This document shows positions 33,367-43,684 of a stretch of DNA of 64,000 nt, piece after piece (the first letter of the stretch is position 1; every line of letters starts with the position of its first letter). Where the stretch lies: contig QRDG01000133.1 of the NCBI GenBank assembly GCA_012064385.1, positions 119,958 through 183,957 on the forward strand, in the 5' to 3' direction. The translations under genes were made by a program, and so were the position numbers. The DNA comes from Puccinellia tenuiflora. Its lineage: Eukaryota; Streptophyta; Magnoliopsida; Poales; Poaceae. The notes under the pieces are model-generated. The model saw only the letters and a program-made list of their open reading frames with translations, searched no databases and was not told the DNA's origin.

Positions 33367-33648
33367 CTTGTATGTGGAAGTTGTGTCTTGATGGCATGGC
33401 CTTGAGTGGTTGGAGTCCTCATAGTGGCGTCGATGATGATCATGAGTAGACGTACGCCGATGAAGATCCTTGGTGTTCCTTGACGAAGACTCACATGGGT
33501 AGGCGCTTTGCGATGGCCGCCGTCTTGATGGTGATGAAGCTTGGCGTCGAGGAAGAGGGCGTGTATCCTTGTCCTCTAGGTGAAGATGCCTTGAGCTCCG
33601 TCGTCTTGAGCTTGATGTGGGTGCTTGACGGTGGTGGCACTCTTGAGT

Positions 33649-34347
33649 TCATGTCCTTGAGTATCGTCTAGGTGGGGATTCATCGTCGGTGTCGTCATCC
33701 ACATGATGTGTAGCATGTGGGAGATCCTTGACGTGCCTTGAGGAGTCGTAGTCCATGTAGGGTCCCACCACATCATTGGAGTTGTAGTCGTTGTAGTGGT
33801 CCGCCATGACGTTGATGCTTGAGGGCTCGAAGTCGGTGTAGCTCGCCATGTCGTGGACGGTTGCGGCGCCATAGTTGTAGTAGTGGTGGTGCTCTGCCAT
33901 GAGATCCATGCTTGTGGAGGTGTCGTTGATGTCGTGGTCCACCATGTCATCCATGCTTGGGGCGCCGTAGTCGTTGTCGCTCATGATGTCATCCATGCTT
34001 GGCGCGTCGTAGTCGTTGTCGCTCATCATGTTCTCATCATCATGGCCTCCATAGGATGCTCCGCTCTCACTAGTAGATAGTATTGGAACTAGTGGACCAT
34101 GCCAAGAGAAACCGATACACAAGAATGCGGGTGACTTGAATTTCAAAGATCCAAACGCAACTCCAAAACACACACGGCTTATGAGTGGATAGGTATGAAT
34201 TGTGGAAACAAATGGAACAACCGGAAACCAAGATATTGTAAAGGCAAGTAGAGAACCACGATGACCACAAAGCAAATACAAGTCGATCTCAAAGGATATG
34301 AGTGAAGCACATAGAAACACACGCTTTGAAGAGTGGGACTTGTGCAA
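33649..34347 (-). CDS. Retrotransposon ORF, 232 residues with MSDNDYGAPSMDD repeats
   Basis: The C-terminal half has tandem acidic repeats (MMSDNDYDAPSMDDI, MSDNDYGAPSMDD) and His/Tyr/Asp-rich sequence ending DDESPPRRYSRT. The N-terminal part up to about codon 100 is hydrophobic and may be non-coding leader. Frame differs from the next ORF. Coding status uncertain. Confidence 0.4.
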   Translation of the reverse strand: MHKSHSSKRVFLCASLISFEIDLYLLCGHRGSLLAFTISWFPVVPFVSTIHTYPLISRVCFGVAFGSLKFKSPAFLCIGFSWHGPLVPILSTSESGASYGGHDDENMMSDNDYDAPSMDDIMSDNDYGAPSMDDMVDHDINDTSTSMDLMAEHHHYYNYGAATVHDMASYTDFEPSSINVMADHYNDYNSNDVVGPYMDYDSSRHVKDLPHATHHVDDDTDDESPPRRYSRT

Positions 34348-35359
34348 CCAACAATGAGCTAGTGATGGACCTAGCGAAGACTAAAGCTCAAGTCGCACAA
34401 GTACAAGAGAAACCAACTCGATTGCAATTTACTGGTGGGCTACAAGATTTGCACAAAGATACCACACCTACAAATTTTTCATCGAGCTTGCGCGACCTAC
34501 AAGAGATATGGCATTGAGGCTCTTTCTTTTTTTTTCTTTTTGATTCTTTTCCTATTCTCTTTTGGCCTCTTACTCTCTTTTTCTATTTTGCCTCTCACTT
34601 TGCTTGCCAACAACAACTATATGAACTAGCGCATACAAGTTTTGTTCGGAACACTACGAGGTATCAAGTGTGCAAAGCCCAAGCAATCATAGATGAGCTA
34701 GTCTCAATAGGTAAGATAGGCACAAATGGCTTGGCTAACAAGTGATGCAAGGTGGGAGAAGATTTGGGAATGTTATACCTTTCATCGACGATCTTCACCC
34801 ATGGAGTGGAATGCCTCTTCCTTGATCACGAAATATGGTGGCACTAGATGATGGATCAACCGCCGTGGTGATGTAGAGCTTGTCGGTAGCTTCGATTAGA
34901 GACGAAAATCACCAAAAACGGAGTCCGGAGTGAAAAAGTTATGGCCAAAACAAAATTTCTGCAGAGAGGTCGGCCTGGGGGCCGGCCTGGGCCGGGCTGG
35001 AGGCCGGCGGCTTCTGCCGGGGGTCCGGCCTAGGCCGGGCTGGAGGCCGGCCGGACTACCTTCCCGTGACGCAAAAAAGTGCGATTTCGGCGGAAAAACG
35101 GCCCGAAAAACACCAAATCGGAGGGGAAATCAAAAGAATTTGGCCATGGGAACGCAAAGGGAGGTAGATCAACAAGTATATCAATGGATACACTGATCAA
35201 AACCTATCAAAACTCACAAGAATCTCAGATCGATCCAAAAGCAATTTGGGGCCATTTTTGGTGAAAATTTTCGAAATTAGCAAAATCAAAGAAATTTTTT
35301 GTGGATTTGGGGGTGGTAACAAAAGGAAAATCCGTGGCAACCCTTGCTCTGATACCATA

Positions 35360-36194
35360 TGATGTAGGGGGTTGGCCCGATCTTCACGGATTTGAGGGGG
35401 AAAAGTGGATGAACACGAAGAACACGATGAACACAGAGGGGAAACGGGGAAAAAGGGCAAATCGTGGGGATAACTCCCGAAGCCTACAAGGGAGAATCAC
35501 CCGGCAACATACCCCCAACGGAGCAGCCTCCGGATACCAAAACCCAAGTCAACAACACGCTTAATGAAACCGATTTCTCTTACCGACCGGTTCACCGATC
35601 CAATAGAATCACCGCAGTGAAAGATTGGTTTGCACTACTAGAGACACCTAAGTGAAAAAGTAGCTACAACAAGAGATTCATCATCCTCCTCGGAGGAACC
35701 CATCACGGGAAGGAGCAACGCTCAACTCTAGTTCATTCTTCTCTACCTAAAATGGAAAAGGGGGGAAGCTATTTATAGTCTTAGTACAAAAGGGGGGGGT
35801 GAAAGGTGGGGGTCCGGCCTGGTGGCCGGCCTGGAGGCCGGCGGCGTCTGGAGGAGGCCCGGCTTGGGAGCCGGCCTAGGCCGGCCTGGAGGCCGGCAGC
35901 GTCTGGAGGGGTGCCGGCCTGGGCCGGCTGGGAGGCCGGCCGGCTCTGGTTGGGTGCCGGCTTGGGGGCCGGCCTAGGCCGGCTGGGAGGCCGGCCGGCT
36001 CTGGTGGGGTGCCGGCCTGCCTGTCTTCGCCTTCTTCTTCCTCTCCTTGTCCATGACGCTTCCTTCTCCTCATCCACGCGTATGCCTTAGTTGATTGGAG
36101 TCCATGGAGTTTCTTGCCACCCATTGAAACCCTTGGTGCCTTGTCGTACGTTGGAGTGCTTGACATGGTGTTGTCGTTGGGTTGTGCTACATCA
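35360..36194 (-). repeat. 5' LTR of the non-autonomous LTR retrotransposon
   Basis: 835 bp, nearly the same as 30233-31053. Differences include an extra GGCCGGCCTGG unit near 35820 and a shorter G run near 35793. A CTATAAATAGC TATA-like motif (minus strand) lies at about 35766-35777. Confidence 0.9.
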
Positions 36195-36199
36195 CCATC

Positions 36200-36475
36200 T
36201 CGGCAGAGGTGAGCAGTGATGCCTTGCCATCTCTGATTTGCACCCATTCTTTTGATCCATTCCCGCATCATGGTACTATGTCAAAACATCTGCACTCAAA
36301 AGTTATCATTTTCATTTTGGCACAGTTGGCACTGAGATGGGTCAGACACGCGCGAAGCGCTCAATTCAATTTTTCAAAAGGTTTCTGTCGCATTAGAAAG
36401 CGTACGAAATTACAGAGCTGAAATGATCTGACCCCGATACAAGATCAGAATCCAAGTGTAAATGAGAGTAAATGT
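36200..36475. other. 3' flank of intact LEA-like gene C
   Basis: Aligned with 1780-2069 in block A (GTGAGCAGTGATG, AAAACATCTGCACTCAAAAG, TTACAGAGCT, ACAAGATCAGA). Likely contains the 3' UTR; no classical AATAAA is obvious. Confidence 0.5.
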
Positions 36476-37070
36476 TCAGCTCAAATCCTTGCCCGCGGCG
36501 GTGACATTGTCGGCGACGCCCTTCGCGGCGTCCTGCGCGGCGTCCCACGCGCCCTCCGCCGCCTCCTTTGCCTGCCCGCCGAGGTCCTGCACCGTCTCGG
36601 TCGCCTTGCTGGCGCCGTCCTTGGTCGAATCTGCCACGCTCTCGCCGGCGCTCTTGGCGCAATCAACGGAGCCCTCCGTCGCCTCCTGCACCTGGCCTGC
36701 AGCCTTCCCCGCCGCCTCCGCTACGCCGTCCTTCGCCTCGACAGCCTTGTCCGCGGCCTCCCCGGCCGCTCCCTTCACGCTCTCGACGGCGTCGGAGGCT
36801 TTGTTATAGACCTGGCGCACGAACCAAAGCAACCAGTTTAAAACATACTACTCAACATGGAAGGAGGTGCAAATTGAGTGTATCGATCGAAACCGCATGC
36901 ACGCGTACCGGAGATGATCTGGGAGCTGTTTGATGCAGGCAGAGGCGGCCTCCATTCACGGCGCGAGGCCGAGCGGCGAGGAAGCACGGCGCGGGAAGAG
37001 CCTTGCCGGCAGCAGTGAGCGCGGCGGCGCCGGCGCCTCCTCCGAGCAGCACGGAAGAAGAAGAAGCCAT
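36476..37070 (-). CDS. Chloroplast LEA-like cold-regulated protein (WCS19/COR14/WCOR15 type), intact copy C
   Basis: Two exons: 37070-36909 (54 codons) and 36811-36476 (111 codons plus stop). The 97-bp intron has a GT donor at 36908 and a CAG acceptor ending at 36812; both junctions are phase 0. Exon 1 starts MASSSSVLLGGGAGAAAL and continues rich in Ala, Ser, Gly and Arg with almost no acidic residues (PCFLAARPRAVNGG), as expected of a plastid transit peptide. Exon 2 begins VYNKASDAVESVKGAAGE and is a hydrophilic Ala/Lys/Glu/Asp/Gly helix with LEA-type repeats (GESVADSTKDGASKA, DLGGQAKEAAEG), ending AAGKDLS. Cereal proteins of this architecture are stromal, cold- and light-induced LEA3-like proteins thought to stabilise enzymes and membranes in freezing. 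It is the only one of three local paralogues with an unbroken frame, and its promoter carries a TATA box, G-box and CRT core. Family identity is by recalled motif likeness, so the exact orthologue is not claimed. Confidence 0.88.
36812..36908 (-). other. Intron of the intact LEA-like gene (copy C)
   Basis: The GT donor follows codon 54 (CCG). The CAG acceptor directly precedes GTC TAT AAC (Val-Tyr-Asn). The same two junctions can be read in copies A (95-bp intron) and B (1163-bp intron), which supports the gene model. Confidence 0.85.
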
Positions 37071-37170
37071 TGATCCGGGTCTGGGCGTCGGTGAAGGAAA
37101 CTGGACCGCTGATGGATGGGATGGGATGGAATGTGTGGTATGAGCTGATTTGATCCATGGTGCGGTGCTG

Positions 37171-37179
37171 GTTTTATAG
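37171..37179 (-). promoter_or_regulatory. TATA box of LEA-like copy C
   Basis: The sense strand reads CTATAAAAC about 100 bp upstream of the ATG at 37070. Paralogue B has CTGTAAAAC at the equivalent place (26567-26575). Confidence 0.75.
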
Positions 37180-37242
37180 GCAGGGCGTGTGCAACTGTGC
37201 ATGCGCACTGACGGGGACGAAGGGAAGGAGAGAGGAAGGTGA

Positions 37243-37248
37243 CACGTG
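37243..37248. promoter_or_regulatory. G-box / ABRE core CACGTG upstream of copy C
   Basis: A palindromic CACGTG within GACACGTGGACC lies about 65 bp upstream of the TATA box. This is the classic core bound by bZIP ABF/AREB and bHLH factors in cold- and ABA-responsive promoters. The aligned stretch in copy B reads GACGCGTGTGGACC and has lost the core; copy A lacks the segment. Function is inferred from motif and position. Confidence 0.6.
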
Positions 37249-37305
37249 GACCTGCAAGATCGACGCGAGGCCCGCGGGTGCACGTACGACGAAACGGCGG
37301 GGGAG

Positions 37306-37311
37306 GTCGGC
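37306..37311 (-). promoter_or_regulatory. CRT/DRE core GCCGAC upstream of copy C
   Basis: The plus strand reads GTCGGC, so the sense strand reads GCCGAC, the RCCGAC core recognised by CBF/DREB1 cold regulators. It lies about 130 bp upstream of the TATA box. The same core survives in block A (2767-2772), while block B has GTCGAC at the aligned place. Binding is inferred from the motif alone. Confidence 0.55.
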
Positions 37312-37499
37312 AAGGTTGTGTGGTGCGGCGGTGCGTTCGAAACTGTCGACTGGTTCTGTGGTGCAGCAGCCATAGCTCGTGAGATTTTGCCAGGAACAGA
37401 AAGAAGAAAAAGGAATCTTTGGTGCGCCCATGCTTGCCTAGCGAGCTCGTGCGAACCCAAGTATACATGACCTCTTTGGAACGGATCGAAAATACCAAA

Positions 37500-38275
37500 T
37501 CCTCGGGTCCACGTTGAAGTCGAAGGTTACCTCGAGATATTTGGGCAAATATTTACATCTAATCTTTGGCATATTCTAATTTGAAACTGCAAATAATAAT
37601 TCGCAAACCGTTAGTTACATTCATGAGAATTAATAGATGGAGCTAAGTGAGAATTGATATTTGAGAGCGTGAGAGCACCACAACGACCGTCCATGGCCAT
37701 ATCCGCCGAGCCTCGGCTTTGGGTGCGTTTGGTTGGATGGCTATCCCTCGGGTGGTTAGTGCTAGCCAGTTTTTAGGTGGTTACCCTGTGTTTGGTTCAT
37801 AGTGTGGGATGGTTGAGGTAACCACATTTCAAGCATATTCCCTCATATTTCAAGCATATTCCCTCAAAAAGGTGGTTGAGCTCAACCACCACAAAACCAA
37901 CCACCTGCGGGCGAGGTGCTGCGGCCACTTGCGAAACGTTTTGTCACGTGTTCACCTTACCCATGAAATTGAAATTTTACCCCATTTATATATTTGAATA
38001 AACTTTTCCCTTTTAAAATATATTATGAAATTTCACCCCTTTTAAATATTTGAACAAACTTTTCCCTTTTTATATATTAAGAATATTTGAACAAACTTTT
38101 CCCTTTCAAATATATTAAGAAATTGTACCTCATTTAAATATTTGAACAAAATTTTCCTTTAATATTTGAACAAACTTTTCCTTTTAAATATTTGAACAAA
38201 ATCTTCCTTTTAAAATATTTTAAAAAAAGTGGCTTTTGTCCACTCTCATAGTTAATTATGAAAAAACACTCCTGC
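37500..38275. other. Intergenic with AT-rich tandem repeats
   Basis: GGGTGCGTTTGGTTGGATGG near 37727 looks like one end of a hAT-type MITE without a clear partner. TTTCAAGCATATTCCCTCA is repeated at about 37829 and 37849. From 37975 to 38230, AAATATTTGAACAAACTTTT + CCCTTTT units recur seven or more times with irregular spacing (minisatellite). Confidence 0.5.
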
Positions 38276-38661
38276 TCTATTTGGATATTTGTATTGGAGG
38301 GTTTGGAATTGAGTTGAGGCCAATACCAACTCAGTGTATGTGTTGAAATGTGTAATCAATTCCAAATTTTTGGTTGGTTGTGCAAGATATTGGTAGTTAC
38401 AATCAAAGAGAGTAGTCATTTCCAAATTTCTATTTGGATATTTATTTGTTGAATTTGAGCATCCACATGAGAGAGGGAGGGGCAATTCCACCCAATTCAT
38501 ATGGGTGAGGCTCTGAATTAGAGATGGCCTATTTTTGTTGTAGTTTAATAATGTGGAATTCGGCTACATGCCAATTTCATTTTTTATTTCCAAACACCAC
38601 AATTCAGGAAACTCGATTCCACTTCCCAATTCCTTGCTCGAATAGCAACATCCAAAAATAG
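38276..38661. mobile_element. Putative TIR MITE (hAT or Harbinger type)
   Basis: Left CTATTTGGATATTTGTATT and right (reverse complement) CTATTTTTGGATGTTGCTATT are imperfect inverted ends; the interior repeats CAATTCCAAATTT phrases. TSD not resolved. Confidence 0.45.
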
Positions 38662-38759
38662 ATTCTATGGAAACAGAATGTGATGAGCCCTCCCGTTCCT
38701 CTGAATATCTAATTCAACTGATCCACTAATAGAGCAAAAGCTGATTTGTTAGAATTATA

Positions 38760-38997
38760 CTCACTTTGTTCCAAATTATAAGGACGTATAATTGTGAACT
38801 TATTAAGTTGAAGTTCTCTAAATCATGCCAAGTTTCTAAATCCATGATATCAAATATATACACCAGGAAAACATATTTATGAGGGCCATATTGATATTTA
38901 TTTGGTATTATACATGTCAATATTTATTATATTTTTTTGAAACTTAGAAATGACTTATATCTAAACGTATATGGATTATAATTTGGAACGGATGAAG
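38760..38997. mobile_element. Stowaway-like MITE
   Basis: TA at 38758-38759 and 38998-38999. Ends CTCACTTTGTTCCAAATTAT and CTTCATCCGTTCCAAATTAT (right, reverse complement). 238 bp, non-coding. Confidence 0.75.
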
Positions 38998-38999
38998 TA

Positions 39000-39401
39000 T
39001 GGATCTAGATGTAGACGGGGTTGCAATCAGTTCCATAAGAACAAATTTTCAAGATCTAATCATCATAAAATGGCAATTCATCACATCCCAACAAAAACAA
39101 CACTGAATTGCATCAGATGGACCCTCAATCATATAGGGGAGCTCATGAGACCTTTGTATGAACAACAATGAAGAGAGATGACCATCTAGCTACTGATGCG
39201 GACCCAAAGTCCAAAGGAAAACTATTCACACATCATCCCTTTGGAAGATTACCGGAATAGGCCTCTAGATTGGATTTTCAGGAACGACGGCTTTCGGTGG
39301 TGGTACTTTCTATTTTTATCCTCCTTGGAAATTTTTAGGCCGAGAAGAATAAGTAAATATCAAGAGGCGGCAGAGGGGTGACGAGGGGATCACTCCCGAC
39401 C
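39000..39401. other. Probable LTR-retrotransposon fragment
   Basis: GGACCCAAAGTCCAAAGG, ACTATTCACACATCATC and GGTGGTGGTACTTTC resemble wording common in Triticeae LTRs, but neither ends nor coding domains are present. Family not assigned. Confidence 0.35.
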
Positions 39402-39409
39402 ATTAGAGG

Positions 39410-40124
39410 ATGGCAATGGGTACCCATTACCGACGCACCCTACGGGTAAAACCCCTATTAGGGTAATGGTTTGGGACAAACTATTACCCATAGGTATGTA
39501 AATGGAAATTCTCCAAAAAAAAGGTATGTAAATGGGGATTCTCCAGAAGAAAAGGTATGTAAATGGGGAAATCTCATACCCATCAGGTGGAGCAGGTATG
39601 GGTATGGGATTGTAGAACCCATAACCGCATACCCACGTATTCTTATGATATTTGACCAGTGGTATTTTACTGTAGTGCTTATTTTGTGGCTTATGTATGA
39701 TTAACTTATCTCTATACATTGTCGTGCATTTGTGCGATTAAAGTATATGATGATGTTGTTATTCAAGACTATCTATTTAGTTTATCATTTATGATGTGTT
39801 GTTGTTATGGGGATATGTAGTTTATGAGAATGTGTTGATTTTTATGTTGTGATGATGTTCATAAGTATGCATTGTTGTTTATAATGTTCAAAATTTATAA
39901 ACTATGGTCGTATGTTTCTGTTTATGACTATTTTCTGCTCAATTTGATGTGTTGCAAATGAGGGTATTTTTACCCACAGGTAACCCTTTACCCTGTTGGG
40001 TGACGGGTATGGGAAAAAGTATATCCATGACGGGTATGGGTACGAGTGACGGGTAAACTCCAGGGAGACGGGTAAAGATATGGAGTGGCTCCACCCATAC
40101 CCACATCCAGCGGGTGCCATATCT
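39410..40124. mobile_element. hAT-like non-autonomous element
   Basis: 8-bp direct repeat ATTAGAGG at 39402-39409 and 40125-40132, the TSD length of hAT transposons. Ends ATGGCAATGGGTACCC and, inverted, ATGGCACCCGCTGG. Both arms carry GGGTAA/TACCCAT-rich DNA. An internal triplicate of GGTATGTAAATGG lies at 39495-39570. No transposase. Confidence 0.65.
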
Positions 40125-40132
40125 ATTAGAGG

Positions 40133-41711
40133 TGCAAGTGAGTCATGATTAGGGTACCCCTCTACCCTTTTTAATTCAAAAAAATGACAACCTTTTTTGA
40201 AAGGATGACGACAGTGAAAAAATTAGCTCATTTTGTTGAATTAATGATGGTAGACGATACAAAGAAGTTATTCACGAGTTCGTAGCTATATATCAAAGAG
40301 ACATAATCATGACCCTCTTGCATCTCTAGTGTCCACCACTCGTCGGGTAGGCCTTGCGTGCGAGTGGCACCCGCATGTGGCTTGTGGCCCTCGACTGGCC
40401 CCCTCTTTGTGCCCTCTGTCTTCTCCTCGAAAAAATATTGTTTTGGTATTTTCTTGATATTTTTGGGTCCCGTAAGTGGTGATTTTCTGCGAAGTAAAAA
40501 AAGGTAAAAAAAAGTTAGTGGTTATTGGCACTTAGTTAGTAGGTTAGTCCATAAAAACTAATATAAATCATTTCAAAAGCATACAATAATGATATTTAAT
40601 AACATGGATCATTTAAAAATTATAGATTTGGGACATATCCGTGTCTATCTTAAAGGTGTTCGTGTATGATTTTTAATGTACTTTGCTATGTGTGCTGCTT
40701 GTTATTAGGACCCGAGTAACATTATTTAAGTACTGAACTTTTATGGCCCCATCTTTTATATGAGTTTGATACTTATATGCAAAGTGTATTACCTGTTGTA
40801 GTGTTGAACCTGCGACCCCGACAATGATAGATTGGGATATCATGGGGACTATTATATAGATTGACGAGTCCATGTGTTCATAAAGTGTTAATGCATTGAT
40901 CCGGTGACTTGCAAATGTCATCCTTAATTACCCTAAGTCCCCTTAGACGGCCCATTGAAATTGGAGGGTACAACAATAGATTTTATGTAAGTTCTCATTC
41001 AAGAACGCACAACACTACATCGGAACACATGCCTTCATTCAACCAAACTAGAGCCAGACACCGTGATATTTATTTTATTATTACAGGAATGATCTTATCC
41101 AAGGAACGTCCCCCTGATCACCATATTCCTACGTTTTAAATCACTAAAAAATTGTAGCTATAATCTTTCCGGTGAACAACTGTAAATCTATTGATATCAC
41201 TTTAGATTTATTATTGTGTTACAACTGCCGCAATTCACAACTTCCATTTTGAGATCATTGATACACAAATGTTGTTGAGACAGGCGTCTCAGTTGCTAAA
41301 ATCATATTGGTATTCTTGTGCACCCTTTGTGTTGAACTACAATTCAGAATAAAATAGTTCCCTTCGAAGACTCAAACAATCCCATATACTTAGGGGTATC
41401 AATGAACGCTGTGGCCAAAACACAAAACAAAAAAGAGGAAATGATATTGTGTCTGGCCAAACAATGGCATGTAGCCTAAGCTGGTTGTTACGGACCACGA
41501 TCATTGCTGCAATCTTGAGAGCCCAAGGAAATGTGATAGGATGATGTTGGTTGAAATATGTCTATGACGAGACACGATGTCAATTAAAATATGGGGTAAA
41601 TGTGATGTTCAAAATGTTAGTAATACTTTCGTACTGTTTGAAGTGGCGTGTTTTTATTTGCTGATTCATAAATTGCAGTGTCATGATACGGATGTACTAG
41701 TTGGATAAGTT
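40133..41711. other. Intergenic, AT-rich, no recognised gene
   Basis: Short open frames (40307-40531, 40673-40921, 40909-41139) have no recognised domain. 40920-41130 (CCTTCATTCAACCAAACTAG) may be a diverged transposon fragment. Confidence 0.35.
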
Positions 41712-41721
41712 TTCTTTCCTC

Positions 41722-42146
41722 GAAAATTCACAATGGCACCCGAGCTCACATGCTCCTATTTTTTCCGACAAAATAAAAAAATAGTAAAACATTATGAAAA
41801 ATTCTGAAAAACATTGGAGGCACACAAATATGAGTTGTTCACACTCGTGAATTGTTTCGAAATAAGAGTTGTTTCAAAATGTTTACGAACGTTTTTGCGC
41901 TCTGTGCAAAAAAGACAAATCAGTGTTTTCAAAAACGTGTTTTTAGATCTATTTTGACCACTCATTTTGTCTTTTTTGTACAGAGCGCAGAAAATTTCTT
42001 TTCATTCCGAAATTTTGCACGAATGTGAACAATGCATATGTGTGTGCCTCCAATTTTTTTCAGAAATTTTCATAATATTTTACTATTTTTTATTTTCGTT
42101 GAAAATAAGAGGAGCATGTGAGCTCGGGTGCAAAAACGCCTCTCCC
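41722..42146. mobile_element. Mutator-type MITE with long inverted arms
   Basis: 10-bp TSD TTCTTTCCTC at 41712-41721 and 42147-42156. Arms share GCACCCGAGCTCACATGCTC and AAAATAGTAAAA...ATTATGAAAA, extending most of the way to the centre. 425 bp, non-coding. Confidence 0.82.
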
Positions 42147-42156
42147 TTCTTTCCTC

Positions 42157-42803
42157 ACCTTTTATACAAATATATATATATATATTTGATTTGAAATAGT
42201 GGGATACCATTTTTGTTTGAAATAATTTATGGAAATAGGTGGTGTTTGAAATTTGGAAAAAAGTCATTGGTTTAAAACAATGTTCATTTGGTTTAAAAAA
42301 TATTCATTGCTCCGAATCCAAATTTCAAGTAATTCAAAAAATACTCGTAGGTTCAAGCAATGCTCATGAATTAAAAGATGTGTTTATGGGTTCGAAACAA
42401 GGGTTCAATAAATATTCCATGTTCAAACAAAACATCCAAGGTTACATAATATATATACTAGAGAAAAAAGATAAACACAAAATGAAAAAATAGAGAAAAC
42501 AACGTCTATTAGTCGTGGCCCAAAGCATGATACATGTGGGTTAAGAATCACACGCCCAATTCACCGAATGCTAGGTTTTGTGTGGTCCATATCAAGATGC
42601 TCTCGACCCTATATAAAGGCTCCGCCGACAGCCAGCGTAATACCCCATCCCCGTAATCTGTTGCTCCTCTACTTGACCGTTCAATCGGTTAGAGGGCAAG
42701 TTTTGTCAGTGCAAGCTTCACTATCAGCTTGCAGCTGACGAGGACGCATGCGTAAGGAGACGAATCTAAGAACAAGTATTGGATTTGGGTACTCGATGCA
42801 ACA
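42157..42803. other. Intergenic with (AT)n and a promoter-like segment
   Basis: A short (AT)n tract lies at about 42170-42184. At 42608-42617 CTATATAAAGGC is followed by a 130-bp leader-like stretch and an ATG at 42748 opening an 85-codon frame (MRKETNLRTSIGFGYSMQQP). That frame is crossed by an insertion at 42821 and has no recognised domain; an LTR remnant is as likely as a gene. Confidence 0.3.
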
Positions 42804-42820
42804 ACCATCATCACCTACTC

Positions 42821-43684
42821 CATATATGATACGGCGTGTGACTGAAATCGACGCCGTAGGAATTTGGCCGACCTTTTCAAGGTACAAGCAGCAACAACTC
42901 GTGTTCTTATTTCTGAGATCACAAGCTAGCAGTAGTAGAAGATTAGTTTACGAAACAAACCGATTTAAACAACAAGCACAAGCCTTGAAGGAAGCACTTG
43001 GATAATCCGTATAAGATCAGCAGCAGACTAGAGACGATCGCCTCCAACCTTCTCGCCAAGGAAACACACCAAATTGATTGGTATTCAACAAGAAACACAC
43101 GCAGAATTGGCCACCAGAAACATGGCGATTTTCTGGTTAATTAACTCTCAAAACATTGTCTAGGGTTACATGAGGCGCAACCTCTTTATTTATAGTGCAC
43201 CAGGCACACATCAGGCTAAGCCGGACTCCTATTCTGGTCTAGGACCTGACCGACATGGACTCAAACACAAAATAAAAAGGAACAAATTGGAATACTAATG
43301 AAATACGGAAATAACGTTCTGGTACTAGGGATCAGCAATCTAGCTCCTTTACTGATTCGGTTTGGAATTAGAACGATCCCAGGCTGCCTTGCTCCATATA
43401 CCAGAATACTACTAGACCAATTAAACTGCTTGACATGGCTCACTAATTTTTATATTGGGATTTGAACTTTACCCACGTACATGTATCTGCATGGCGTCCT
43501 GAACGTTGGCCTTACTTCATCTGCTGGTGTGATCTGAATAGTAATTAAACCAATCATCATCTGAGTTTTTGCTAGCATGTTTATCTCCCGACGCTTAGCT
43601 GGTATTATACTTTGGTGCCTCTTTGGATGAGATCTTCTGTCTACTAAAATGAACAGGTGGTGTCGTATCAATATATAGCTAAGG
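42821..43684. mobile_element. Unclassified 864-bp insertion with 17-bp direct repeats
   Basis: ACCATCATCACCTACTC occurs at 42804-42820 and 43685-43701. Inner ends are partly inverted: ATATATGATACGGCGTG against ATATATTGATACGACACC. No coding domain. A second 17-bp repeat, TTTGGGTACTCGATGCA, sits outside on both sides (42784-42800, 43718-43734), which complicates interpretation. Confidence 0.45.

Larger units (their letters stand above)
30233..36194 (-). mobile_element. Non-autonomous LTR retrotransposon inserted in block C
   Basis: 5-bp TSD CCATC at 30228-30232 and 36195-36199. LTRs of 821 bp (30233-31053) and 835 bp (35360-36194) start TGATGTAG and end CTACATCA. In minus orientation the primer-binding site TGGTATCAGAGCAAGG (rc, 35343-35358) follows the 5' LTR, and the polypurine tract GAAGGAGGGGGAGA (rc, 31054-31067) precedes the 3' LTR. 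The interior has long open frames but no recognisable protease, integrase or reverse transcriptase. Block A carries the empty site. LTRs are highly alike, so insertion is fairly recent. Confidence 0.93.

Noticed and set aside
42748..43005. 85-codon frame downstream of CTATATAAAGGC as a small gene
   Set aside because: Frame is crossed by the insertion at 42821 and has no family likeness; the TATA-like motif could belong to an LTR remnant.
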